Below are positions 33,644 to 41,370 of a DNA stretch of 41,778 bases, one piece after another. Source of the DNA: Natronococcus jeotgali DSM 18795 (GTDB taxonomy: Archaea; Halobacteriota; Halobacteria; Halobacteriales; Natrialbaceae); contig NZ_AOIA01000122.1 of the NCBI RefSeq assembly GCF_000337695.1, positions 1 to 41,778 of the forward strand. Direction: 5' to 3'. The notes under the pieces are model-generated. The model was not told where the DNA came from and did no database searches. It saw only the letters and a list, made by a program, of their open reading frames with translations. Each line of letters starts with the position of its first letter. The stretch's first letter is position 1. The translations under genes were made by a program, and so were the position numbers.

Positions 33644-34987
33644 ATGGGTCTGTTCGACCGGTTGCGGGGCGACGACAACCCCCGAGTCGCGTTTATCGGC
33701 GTCGACGGCGTGCCGTACAGTCTGCTCTCCGAACACGAGGATCGCTTCCCGAACTTCGCGGCGATCGCGGAAGAGGGCACCGCAAGCGAGATCTCGAGCA
33801 TCGTTCCGCCCGAGTCAAGCGCCTGCTGGCCGTCGCTGACCACCGGGGTCAACCCCGGCGAGACCGGCGTCTACGGCTTCCAGGACCGCGAGGTCGGAAC
33901 GTACGACACGTACGTTCCGATGGGTCGGGAGGTCCAGGCCGACCGCGTCTGGGACCGCGTTCAGGACGAGGGGCTGAAGGCGACGGTGATGAACGTCCCC
34001 GTCACGTTCCCGCCCCAGCGCAACGTCCAGCGGATGGTCTCGGGCTTTCTCTCGCCCGATCTCGAGAAGGCCGCCTACCCCGACGACGTTCGGGACTACC
34101 TCGAGGGGCTCGACTACCGCATCGACGTCAACCCGAAGCTCGGCCACGAGGAGGACAAGGCGGCGTTCATCGAGGACGCCCACGAGACCGTCGACGCGCG
34201 CTTCGAGGCGTTCAAACACTACATCGAGGAGGACGACTGGGACCTCTTTTTCGGCGTCTTCATGACGACCGATCGGGTCAACCACTTCCTGTTCAAAGAC
34301 TACGAGCGCGACGGCCAGTACCGGGAGGAGTTCTTCGAGTTCTACGAGAAGGTCGACGACTACATCGGTCGGCTGCGCGAGGCCCTGCCCGAGGACGTCA
34401 CGCTGATCGTCGCCTCCGACCACGGCTTCACGAGCCTCGACTACGAGGTCCACTTCAACGAGTGGCTCCGCGAGGAGGGGTGGCTCTCCTTCGGGACGGA
34501 CGAGCCCGAGGAGCTGGGCGACATCAGCGACGAGACCCGCGCCTACTCCTTTATCCCCGGGCGGTTCTACCTCAACCTCGAGGGGCGGGAGCCGCGCGGC
34601 TCGGTCCCCGAAGACGAGTACGACGACGTTCGCGACGAGCTCAAGGCCGACCTCGAGGCCCTCGAGGGCCCCGACGGGAAGAAGGTCGTCGACCGCGTCG
34701 TCGAGAAGGAGGCGGCGTTCCGGGGCGACCACGACGACATCGCGCCGGATCTGGTCGCGATCCCGAACAACGGATTCGACCTCAAGTCCGGGTTCAAGGC
34801 CGACTCCGAGATCTTCACGACGGGGCCGCGAAACGGGATGCACAGCTTCGACGACACCTCGCTGTACATCGACGACCCCGACGCCTCCATCGGCGACGCC
34901 GACCTCTTCGATATCGCGCCGACGATCCTGGAGCTGCTGGAGGTCGAGTACAGCCGCAGCGAGCTCGACGGCGCGAGTCTGATCTAA
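33644..34987 (+). CDS. Alkaline-phosphatase-superfamily phosphodiesterase/nucleotide pyrophosphatase
   Basis: This is a 447-residue enzyme of the type I phosphodiesterase/nucleotide pyrophosphatase group. Metal ligands and nucleophile appear in VAFIGVDGVPYSLL, the SSACWPSLTTGVNPGETG block, MTTDRVNHFLF and IVASDHGF, with a late NGMHSFDD. There is no signal peptide, so it acts in the cytoplasm. The substrate is unknown; nucleotide-sugar or lipid-linked phosphodiesters are family possibilities. ATG 33644 was chosen because similarity begins there, although the frame is open upstream. A T-rich tract follows its stop. Confidence 0.87.
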   Translation: MGLFDRLRGDDNPRVAFIGVDGVPYSLLSEHEDRFPNFAAIAEEGTASEISSIVPPESSACWPSLTTGVNPGETGVYGFQDREVGTYDTYVPMGREVQADRVWDRVQDEGLKATVMNVPVTFPPQRNVQRMVSGFLSPDLEKAAYPDDVRDYLEGLDYRIDVNPKLGHEEDKAAFIEDAHETVDARFEAFKHYIEEDDWDLFFGVFMTTDRVNHFLFKDYERDGQYREEFFEFYEKVDDYIGRLREALPEDVTLIVASDHGFTSLDYEVHFNEWLREEGWLSFGTDEPEELGDISDETRAYSFIPGRFYLNLEGREPRGSVPEDEYDDVRDELKADLEALEGPDGKKVVDRVVEKEAAFRGDHDDIAPDLVAIPNNGFDLKSGFKADSEIFTTGPRNGMHSFDDTSLYIDDPDASIGDADLFDIAPTILELLEVEYSRSELDGASLI

Positions 34988-35032
34988 GCGCGAGTCGGTT
35001 CCGTTTTCCGCCCGGCGCGGTTCCGCCGAGGT

Positions 35033-35446
35033 ATGAAGGAAGTGATCCGCGCTCGCGGACACGAGCACGTCAGCGCCGACCACGCGAGCACGTTCGAGGT
35101 GACGACCGACGACTACCTCACCCCCGCCGGCGATTGCATCCTCGCGATCGAGGCCGACCGAGCGCCCGCGGACTTCGACCCCGAGTTCGTCGACGCCTGT
35201 CGGGACGCCGAGGCGACGATCACCGTCGAGATCGAGGCCGACGGCCACCGCGCGTCCGTCGCGGGACGGGGCGACCCCGACCTCGAGTTCACGAACGAGC
35301 GCAGCGCGGTCGGGCGAACCAGCGACTACGTCGACGACCGGACGATCCTGGTCGACGCCGAGTTCGCGGCCGAGGGGTTCGACCGCGACCTCATCGACGC
35401 GCTCGCCGAGGGCGCCGAGGCGACGGTGACGCTCACCGTCGAGTGA
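35033..35446 (+). CDS. DUF371 family protein
   Basis: This is a 137-residue archaeal DUF371 protein. The beginning MKEVIRARGHEHVSADHASTFEVT and the later GDCILAIEADRAPADFD are typical of this small beta-rich family (GHxxVxAxHxxTxE, then GDCI). RGDPDLEF and RSDYVDDRTI-like segments follow. The biochemical role is unknown. It lies 45 bases after the phosphatase gene on the same strand and ends before a strong palindrome and T-tracts, so it probably closes that transcript. Confidence 0.88.
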   Translation: MKEVIRARGHEHVSADHASTFEVTTDDYLTPAGDCILAIEADRAPADFDPEFVDACRDAEATITVEIEADGHRASVAGRGDPDLEFTNERSAVGRTSDYVDDRTILVDAEFAAEGFDRDLIDALAEGAEATVTLTVE

Positions 35447-35463
35447 TCGCCCCCGCGGTCCGT

Positions 35464-35516
35464 CCGCGGCTCGAGCCGCGGCGTCGCTTCCGCGGCCGTT
35501 TTGCTTTTCGAACCCG
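35464..35516 (+). terminator. Palindrome and T-tracts after the DUF371 gene
   Basis: CCGCGGCTCGAGCCGCGG (35464-35481) is a perfect 18-base palindrome 18 bases past the DUF371 stop. It is followed by CGTTTTGCTTTTCG-type T-tracts at about 35498-35509. Hairpin plus T-tract fits a terminator before the nth gene, though the T-tract may also be part of the nth promoter. Confidence 0.5.
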
Positions 35517-35527
35517 AACGCGCGGCC

Positions 35528-36343
35528 ATGAGTGACGACCGAGAGCCGTCGGTCAACATCAGCGGCGGCGACGCCGGAGGCGGAGCCCCAACCGAGTTCG
35601 ACCCGGCGGCCGCCGAGACCCGCGCCGAGCGCGTCGTCGACCGCCTCGGCGAACTGTACTGGCAGAAGACCTACGGCGGGCAGGACGCCTTCACCTGTCT
35701 CGTACGGACGATCCTGAGCCAGAACACCAGCGACAAGGCGAGCCAGCCGGCTCACGACGCGCTGGTCGAACGGTACGACGGCCCCGACCGGGATCTGGCG
35801 GAATCGCTGGCCGACGCCGAACGGTCGGAACTGGCCGAGACGATCAGCTCCGCGGGACTGTACAACCAGAAATCGGAGATGATCATCGGCGCCGCCGAGG
35901 AGATCCTCGAGGAGTTCGGCTCGGCAGCGGGGTTCGACGACTTCGTCCGGGAGGAGGAGCCGGAAGACGTCCGCCAGCGGCTGCTCGAGATCCACGGCGT
36001 CGGCCCGAAGACCGCCGACTGCGTATTGCTGTTCGCGAGCGGGCGCGGCGGCGTCTTCCCCGTCGACACGCACGTCCACCGCATCTACCGCCGACTGGGG
36101 ATCGCCCCGCCCGACGCCGACCACGAGGTGGTTCGGGCCGTCCTCGAGCGGGAGGTGCCCGCCGCGAAGTGCGGCTTCGGTCACACCGCCTCGATCCAGT
36201 TCGGCCGCGAGTACTGCACGGCCCGGAAACCGGCCTGCCTCGAGGATCCCGACGCGTGTCCGATGGCCGACGTCTGCGAGCAGGTCGGCGTCTACCCGGC
36301 GACGGGCGAGGTCGTCGACCCGGCCGAGGCGCCGGAGTCCTGA
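35528..36343 (+). CDS. nth: Endonuclease III-type DNA glycosylase/AP lyase
   Basis: Endonuclease III removes oxidised pyrimidines and cuts at abasic sites. The 271-residue chain has the HhH motif LEIHGVGPKTADC with catalytic K161, VFPVDTHVHRIYRRLG with catalytic D180, and a C-terminal Fe-S loop with C230, C237, C244 and C250. The cysteine spacing is 6-6-5 instead of the canonical 6-2-5, a four-residue insertion. The first 25 residues are a Gly-rich acidic extension. ATG 35528 was chosen from two nearby options by family length. Confidence 0.92.
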   Translation: MSDDREPSVNISGGDAGGGAPTEFDPAAAETRAERVVDRLGELYWQKTYGGQDAFTCLVRTILSQNTSDKASQPAHDALVERYDGPDRDLAESLADAERSELAETISSAGLYNQKSEMIIGAAEEILEEFGSAAGFDDFVREEEPEDVRQRLLEIHGVGPKTADCVLLFASGRGGVFPVDTHVHRIYRRLGIAPPDADHEVVRAVLEREVPAAKCGFGHTASIQFGREYCTARKPACLEDPDACPMADVCEQVGVYPATGEVVDPAEAPES

Positions 36344-36551
36344 TGCGGTCTGCCGTACCGGATTGTCGGTGCAATCCCGATCGGAGAGCGGTCGCGGTTG
36401 TACGGAACTGACGTAGCAGTCCGTGTGAACGGTCGACCGACTACCCACGCGCACTGCCGTGGGCGAATCCTACACCGTGCGTTCCGGACGATCGTTCTCC
36501 CCGCGATCGTCTCGCGGAGCGTTCGCACTTCGCTGTACGGCCGCCGCGCCC

Positions 36552-37529
36552 TCAGTAGCTGAACTGGATCAGCGCCGAGCCGACGAGGACGATCATCGAC
36601 GCCGAGGCCTTCTGGGCCAGCGTGAACGGATCGAACTGCTCCTCGAGGACGGCGGGCGCGAGCTTCGAGAGCGCGAGCGCGCCGACGAAGACCATCATCA
36701 CGTCGAGCTTGGTGATCGCGGTCGCCAGCGAGACGGGACCGTTCTCGAGTGCGCGGATGAACGTGAACAGTCCGACGGCGTTGAGCAGGCCGCCGACCAG
36801 CAGCAGCTTCGTCCCCTTCGTGAGCCGAACGTGCCCGGCCAGCAGGTCGGTCGGGTCGGGCTCGATTCCGCCGTCGGCCCGGAAGGGAACGACCGCGGCG
36901 ATCGAGGCTAGGCCGCCGAGGCTGATCCAGAAGAGGATCTCGACGGTGCCGAAACCGTCCGTGAGGACCTTCATTCCGGTGTTGAAGACCGCGAAGGCGA
37001 TCGCGGCCAGGATCGCGACGCCGACCGTCGAGAAGGTCAGACTCTCGCGGATCGAGCCCGCCTCCCGGTCGTAGGAGATAAACAGCGCGCCGAAGACGAC
37101 CAGCGCGACCCCGGCGTAGACGCCGGAGGGAAAGGCCTCGTCGAGCACCAGAAACCCCAGCACGAGCACGAAGACGGTCTCGATCGACAGCGCGGGGACG
37201 AACCGCGAGACGTCGCCGTTGACCAGCCCCCAGTAGTAGACGCCGTAGGCGATCGTCGAGACGACGCCGAATCCCAGCGCGATCGCGATCGGGACGGGCT
37301 CGGCGCCCGGGACTCCCTCGCCGCCGACCCCGGCGAGGCTATTGCGGATCGCGGGCCACTCGAGAGCGAGCCCGACGAGGACGTAGACGGTGTAGAAGGG
37401 GATACAGTTGTAGATCGCCAGCGTCAGCGGGTCGTCGATCTCGACGCCGCTGACGATCTTCGACAGCAGCGCGATCACGGCGTAGATCCCCGCGGTCAAC
37501 AGCGAGTAGCCGAACCACGACGAGATCAC
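36552..37529 (-). CDS. EamA/DMT-family transporter
   Basis: This is a 325-residue integral membrane protein with about ten hydrophobic helices in two repeats, the pattern of drug/metabolite (EamA) transporters. The N-terminal MISSWFGYSLLTAGIYAVIALLSKIVSG and the second repeat ending LAQKASASMIVLVGSALIQF are typical. The loop between helices 2 and 3 is Gly/Glu-rich. Cargo is unknown. The start is GTG 37529, overlapping the stop of a 29-codon frame upstream, so it may be translated by coupling. It is convergent with nth across 208 bases. Confidence 0.84.
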   Translation of the reverse strand: MISSWFGYSLLTAGIYAVIALLSKIVSGVEIDDPLTLAIYNCIPFYTVYVLVGLALEWPAIRNSLAGVGGEGVPGAEPVPIAIALGFGVVSTIAYGVYYWGLVNGDVSRFVPALSIETVFVLVLGFLVLDEAFPSGVYAGVALVVFGALFISYDREAGSIRESLTFSTVGVAILAAIAFAVFNTGMKVLTDGFGTVEILFWISLGGLASIAAVVPFRADGGIEPDPTDLLAGHVRLTKGTKLLLVGGLLNAVGLFTFIRALENGPVSLATAITKLDVMMVFVGALALSKLAPAVLEEQFDPFTLAQKASASMIVLVGSALIQFSY

Positions 37530-37615
37530 GGGCGGTCGACCTCCTCACCGTCGTCCGCTTGCGACCGCTCGGCGTCGTTCTCCTCGAGGCGGCGACCGCG
37601 CTCGTCGCGTTCCAT
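37526..37615 (-). CDS. Candidate 29-residue upstream ORF overlapping the EamA gene
   Basis: ATG 37615 opens a 29-codon frame reading MERDERGRRLEENDAERSQ and ending DRP. Its TGA overlaps the transporter GTG (CCGTGATC), the geometry of translational coupling. The peptide is highly charged and has no membrane character. It may be a leader peptide, a small subunit, or chance. No stronger start for the transporter exists nearby, which lends some support. Confidence 0.4.
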   Translation of the reverse strand: MERDERGRRLEENDAERSQADDGEEVDRP

Positions 37616-37741
37616 CGTTTCCGACGGAGTGGCTCGAGTTCCAAGAGTGCCTTGCAATACGTATCCACTGTCACTTCGTCGCACGATCCCCGACAGTTCG
37701 TCCTCCGAACGGCAGTCCGGACCCGTCCAGCGACCGTGGCC

Positions 37742-37782
37742 GACTCGAGCGCGCGGCTCCGTTCGAGTCGCGCGCTCGAGTC
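37742..37782. repeat. Perfect 14-base inverted repeat
   Basis: Positions 37742-37755 (GACTCGAGCGCGCG) and 37769-37782 are exact inverted repeats with a 13-base spacer. This is the strongest inverted repeat seen in the window. It lies upstream of the EamA gene and its short leading frame and downstream of aCPSF1. Confidence 0.6.
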
Positions 37783-37805
37783 ACGGGGGAGGGGCAGGCC
37801 GACCG

Positions 37806-37831
37806 CGCGGCGCGGGGGTTCCCGCGCCGCG
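37806..37831. repeat. Perfect 11-base GC-rich hairpin
   Basis: CGCGGCGCGGG (37806-37816) and CCCGCGCCGCG (37821-37831) pair exactly around GGTT. The element is almost pure GC and would form a very stable RNA stem-loop on either strand, between the 14-base repeat and the aCPSF1 terminator. Confidence 0.6.
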
Positions 37832-37849
37832 TTGCGGGCCTGGTGGACT

Positions 37850-37881
37850 AAAAGGGCGAGCGAGCGCTGCCAGGCGCTCGC
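37850..37881 (-). terminator. Hairpin and T-tract after the aCPSF1 gene
   Basis: On the minus strand an eight-base stem (37860-37867 with 37874-37881, loop of six) begins nine bases past the aCPSF1 stop and is followed by CCCTTTTAG. This resembles a hairpin plus T-tract terminator. The encoded protein is itself the archaeal termination nuclease, so feedback on its own 3' end is conceivable. Confidence 0.5.
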
Positions 37882-37889
37882 GAGGGCTT

Positions 37890-39824
37890 TCAGAGGAAGC
37901 GGAACGTCTCGAGGTTCTTCGGCGCGAACGTCCGCATATTGTAGTCGTGGTACAGCGCGCTCGAGAGGTCCTGCGTCGAGCGCTCGTCGCCGTGGACACA
38001 GAGCACCTTCTCGGGACGCGGGTTCATCGTCTTCACGAAGTTCTCGAGGCCGGCGCGGTCGGCGTGGCCGGAGAAGCCGTCGACGGTCTCGACGTTCATG
38101 TTCAGCGAGAGGGTGCCGCGGCCGCCGCCGTTGCCCATCGCGCCGACCTCGCTGGTGGGGATCTCGTCCCAGCCGTTCTGGATGCGCCGGCCGAGGGTCC
38201 CCTGGGCCTGGTAGCCGACGAAGACCAGGGAGGAATCCGGATCGGGACCGAGGTGGCTCAGCCAGGACATGATCGGACCGCCGGTGACCATCCCCGACGT
38301 CGAGAGGATGATGGAGGGTTCGCCGTCGGCGACGTCCTGGCGTTCCTCCTCGCCGCCGTCGATGTGGTTGAACTGCTCGGCGAGGAAGGGATTCTCGTCG
38401 TCGTGGAAGATCCGATCCCGCAGGTCGTCGCGCAGATACTCGGGGTAGGTCGTGTGGATCGCCGTCGCCTCCCAGATCATCCCGTCGAGGTGGACAGGCA
38501 TCTCGGGGATCTTGCCCGATCGCATCGCCTCCTCGAGGACGAGCATGATCTCCTGGGAGCGACCCACGGCGAAGGCCGGAATGAGGACCTTTCCGTCCCG
38601 GTCGTAGGCCTCGTTGATGACGTCGACGAGCTTTCGCTCGGAGTCCTCCTGGTCGGTCTGGTAGTCGTTGCGACCGCCGTAGGTCGATTCCAGTACCAGG
38701 GTCTCGACGCGCGGGAAGTCGTTGACGGCGCCATTAAAGAGGCGGGTGTCGTCGTAGTGGATGTCGCCCGAGAACGCGACGTTGTAGAGGCCGTCGCCGA
38801 TGTGGAAGTGGGAGACGGCCGAGCCGAGGATGTGGCCGGCGTTGTGCAGCGTCAGTTTGACGTCGGGCGCGATGTCGGTGACGTCACCGTACTCGAGCGG
38901 GATGGTGTGTTTGATCGCCTCGCGGACCATCTCGGAGTCGTACGGCGGGGTGCGTCCCTCCTTGGCGGCGACGTCGAGGTAGTCGAGCGTCAGTAGCCCC
39001 ATCAGGTCGCGCGTGGGCTCGGTGCAGTAGATCGGTCCGTCGTAGCCGTACTTAAAGAGAAGCGGGATGAGCGCGGAGTGGTCGAGGTGGGCGTGGGTGA
39101 GCACGACCGCGTCGATCGTCTGTGCGCCCGCACCCAGCGCCTCGGGGGCGTGGAGGTACGGCACCTCGCCCTCGGCGCCGGGCTTGTCGCCGCAGTCGAC
39201 GAGGATGCGGGTCTCGGGCGTCGAGAGGATGAAGGAGGCCCGCCCGACCTCGCGACAGCAACCCAGCGTCGTGATCCGAACGTACTCGTCGTCGGACATC
39301 TCCTCGCGGTGGATCTGGCGGCCTACTCGCTCCAGAATGTCCCGTCGGTCGTCCCGTTCCTGCTTGAGGAAGCTCCGGACGTTCGAGACCGTCGAGGACT
39401 CGATCGGCGGGGTTCGGACGACTTCGGGCGTCCAGCCGACGGTTTTCGTGATGTCCCGGAGCGTCGAGCCGTGACGGCCGATGACCATACCGGGCTTTTC
39501 GGCCTCGATGACGACTTCGCCGGTGTCGGCGTGGAAGTCCAGGTCCGTGACGCCGGCGTCGTCGGGGATGACGTTCATGATCTCCTCGCGGGCCTCGTCG
39601 GGCCGCGAGAGGACGCTCGGGTCCGGACGGACGGTGATCCGCTTTCGCAGTTTGCTCGCCAGCTGCCGGACGAGGTCGCCCTGCTGGGCGAACTCCTTGG
39701 GGTCGCGCGTGTAGATGACCAGTTCGGGACCTTCGTACTTCACCGAGGAAACCGAGATATCGTTCGGTAACTCGCTCGTGATCTCTGCTTTCAAATCGTC
39801 GAGTTGCTGCTCTACAGTGCTCAT
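37890..39824 (-). CDS. Beta-CASP ribonuclease aCPSF1 (FttA), transcription termination factor
   Basis: aCPSF1 cleaves nascent RNA at U-rich sites and terminates transcription in archaea; it is the homologue of eukaryotic CPSF73. The 644-residue chain has two N-terminal KH-like domains (second with VIGRHGSTLRDI, 114-125), a metallo-beta-lactamase core with HAHLDH (244-249), and beta-CASP motifs in VLIPAFAVGRSQE, IILSTSGMVTGGP and the late SGHADR. The N-terminal KH pair distinguishes it from aCPSF2. It is a single gene with no strong TATA box seen upstream. Identification is firm. Confidence 0.94.
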   Translation of the reverse strand: MSTVEQQLDDLKAEITSELPNDISVSSVKYEGPELVIYTRDPKEFAQQGDLVRQLASKLRKRITVRPDPSVLSRPDEAREEIMNVIPDDAGVTDLDFHADTGEVVIEAEKPGMVIGRHGSTLRDITKTVGWTPEVVRTPPIESSTVSNVRSFLKQERDDRRDILERVGRQIHREEMSDDEYVRITTLGCCREVGRASFILSTPETRILVDCGDKPGAEGEVPYLHAPEALGAGAQTIDAVVLTHAHLDHSALIPLLFKYGYDGPIYCTEPTRDLMGLLTLDYLDVAAKEGRTPPYDSEMVREAIKHTIPLEYGDVTDIAPDVKLTLHNAGHILGSAVSHFHIGDGLYNVAFSGDIHYDDTRLFNGAVNDFPRVETLVLESTYGGRNDYQTDQEDSERKLVDVINEAYDRDGKVLIPAFAVGRSQEIMLVLEEAMRSGKIPEMPVHLDGMIWEATAIHTTYPEYLRDDLRDRIFHDDENPFLAEQFNHIDGGEEERQDVADGEPSIILSTSGMVTGGPIMSWLSHLGPDPDSSLVFVGYQAQGTLGRRIQNGWDEIPTSEVGAMGNGGGRGTLSLNMNVETVDGFSGHADRAGLENFVKTMNPRPEKVLCVHGDERSTQDLSSALYHDYNMRTFAPKNLETFRFL

Positions 39825-40174
39825 AGTCGCCAGTTATCGATTGCGTGAACTCGCCGACGTGGGGGGCGTCACAGCCGTCGAAACGAACGCACCACCGCGG
39901 GGACCGGGACCGCCGGCGGCTCGTCGGTCGACGGTCGTCGGCCGCCGCAGTACTGCCGAGGACCGCGAGCGACGGCACCGTCGGACGACGGAATTACCGT
40001 TCCGTCCGGTGTCTCGAGTCATCGTGTGGTGGTTCGCCCGATGAAGACGCTCCCGGGTCGGTTATCCTGGTTCGTGCGGGAAGATTCCAGGGAGAACCCG
40101 CTTACACGAGGCTATTCTTTGCGTGGTATAAAAGCCTTCGCAAAACCCAGGGTGATTCGGGCCGAAGCGACCGC
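39825..40174. promoter_or_regulatory. Divergent intergenic region between aCPSF1 and the gene at 40175
   Basis: No gene or RNA is supported in this 350-base region. CGGCGGC (39914-39920) and GCCGCCG (39941-39947) can pair. The plus-strand TATA box GTATAAAA (40126-40133) is flanked by TTTGCG (40118-40123) and CGCAAA (40139-40144), exact inverted copies placed almost symmetrically around it. A start about 20 bases before ATG 40175 is expected. Confidence 0.55.
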
Positions 40175-40657
40175 ATGCACCTCACGCCGAACCGAGTCGC
40201 CGCCGAGTACGAGTGGGTCCGCGGACGCGCGGACACCGTCGTCCCGATCGTCAACGACGTGCGCGAAGACCTCGGATCGATCTTCGAGACCGACGTCGAT
40301 CCCGTCACCGAGGCGGCCTACCGCGAGGAGGTCGACGCCGTCTTCGCCGACGGCGACCTCGCGGTCAACGTCGCCGCGATGGTCGCGATCCTGCGCGAGC
40401 TCGACGTCGACGGCGACTACCCCGGCTTCGTCGTCGACGAGATCCTCGGCCGCGAGCTGGCGGCGACGATCGCGGGCGCCCAACCCCTGCGGACGCTCGG
40501 CGAGGCGACGTTTCACTACGCCGACCTGCGGGTCCACGGCGACGAGAGCGAGAACGCCGGCGTCGACGACTGCGAGGCCGCGCTGGCCGCCGGCTTCCAG
40601 GAGCGACTGCCGGGCTGGGACTGGACCGATCGAAAGAGCCCCTTCGGCGTCGAGTAG
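40175..40657 (+). CDS. Conserved haloarchaeal hypothetical protein
   Basis: This is a 160-residue soluble acidic protein beginning MHLTPNRVAAEYEWVRGRAD. It appears mostly helical, with repeated AxxR/E patterns (VFADGDLAVNVAAMVAILREL, EILGRELAATIAGAQ) and an aromatic end PGWDWTDRKSPFGVE. I do not recognise a family or catalytic motif. A strong TATA box with flanking inverted repeats lies about 45 bases upstream, and a GGTGATT ribosome-binding-like sequence lies at about 40151. It converges with the lipoprotein gene, two or three bases apart. Confidence 0.75.
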   Translation: MHLTPNRVAAEYEWVRGRADTVVPIVNDVREDLGSIFETDVDPVTEAAYREEVDAVFADGDLAVNVAAMVAILRELDVDGDYPGFVVDEILGRELAATIAGAQPLRTLGEATFHYADLRVHGDESENAGVDDCEAALAAGFQERLPGWDWTDRKSPFGVE

Positions 40658-40660
40658 GAG

Positions 40661-41260
40661 TTACGCGACTTCCTCGCCGGAGCTCGCGTCGGTCGGGCCG
40701 TCGTCGCTTTCGGTTCCGTTCGTACCCTGCCCGCCGTCGTCGGTTTCGTCGTTCCTCTCGCCGTCCGGATCGCTCTCGTTGGAGTCGGTCTCGCCGTCTG
40801 GGTTGACGTTGCCCCCTTCCGACCGCCGTTCCCGCTCCGCGAGGATGCGGTCGTAGGCCGCGCCCTCCGAGAGCGACGCGATCGATCCCCCGTTGAGCTC
40901 GTCGACGATCGTCCCGGCGTCGCCGTCGACTCGGTAGAGGCCGTACTCGGGACTCGCGTCCTCGATCGAGAGACCGTCGTCGTCCTCGGCCCGGGTCTCG
41001 AACGCCTCGATCGCGTCCTCGACGAGCTCCTGCTGGCGCTGCTGGGCCTCGGTCATGTCGAGTTCCTCCTCGGCGACTCGCTCCCGGAGCTCCTCGATCT
41101 CCGCAGTGCTCGGACCGACGACGGCGGTGAGAACGTCGCCGTTCTCGCCGTTGTCCCCGCCGTCGCTCAGCGGGTTGATGTCGGCGCAGCCGGCCACCGC
41201 CGCGGCGGCGCTCGTTCCGGTAAGCTGAAGGAATCGGCGACGATCGTGTTCGCTGGTCAT
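40661..41260 (-). CDS. Tat-exported acidic lipoprotein
   Basis: This is a 199-residue predicted surface lipoprotein. The signal is HDRRRFLQLTGTSAAAAVAGC, with twin arginines and lipobox AVAGC near residue 25. The mature part has a helical region (IEELRERVAEEELDMTEAQQRQQELV) and a small domain with YGLYRVDGDAGTIVDELNGG. A final tail of about 50 residues is rich in Asp, Gly, Asn and Ser. ATG 41260 begins the signal; the upstream open frame lacks one. No function is recognised. It is divergent from nucS. Confidence 0.78.
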   Translation of the reverse strand: MTSEHDRRRFLQLTGTSAAAAVAGCADINPLSDGGDNGENGDVLTAVVGPSTAEIEELRERVAEEELDMTEAQQRQQELVEDAIEAFETRAEDDDGLSIEDASPEYGLYRVDGDAGTIVDELNGGSIASLSEGAAYDRILAERERRSEGGNVNPDGETDSNESDPDGERNDETDDGGQGTNGTESDDGPTDASSGEEVA

Positions 41261-41370
41261 CGTAGTTCGAACGCGCCTGCCCACGAGAATAAGGGTTTTC
41301 GATCGCCGACCCGTCGCCGAGCCGACCCGCGTTCGGGCCTCTTTTCTCCCTGAACCGGTTACTCCGATGC

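Noticed and set aside
33815-36454. An 879-codon open frame on the minus strand antisense to the phosphatase, DUF371 and nth genes
   Set aside because: It mirrors three well-supported genes; long antisense frames are expected in GC-rich codon-biased DNA. Its translation has no recognisable domain.
36444-36463. CCCACG ... CGTGGG hairpin followed by GCGAATCC, somewhat like an IS200/IS605-type right end
   Set aside because: The stem is only six bases, no TnpA or TnpB remnant lies beside it, and the sequence is short enough to arise by chance. It may simply aid termination between convergent genes.
39825-40174. Possible structured RNA gene in the aCPSF1 upstream gap
   Set aside because: Only short GC-rich pairings and a standard promoter were found; nothing folds as a tRNA or a known RNA class by eye.
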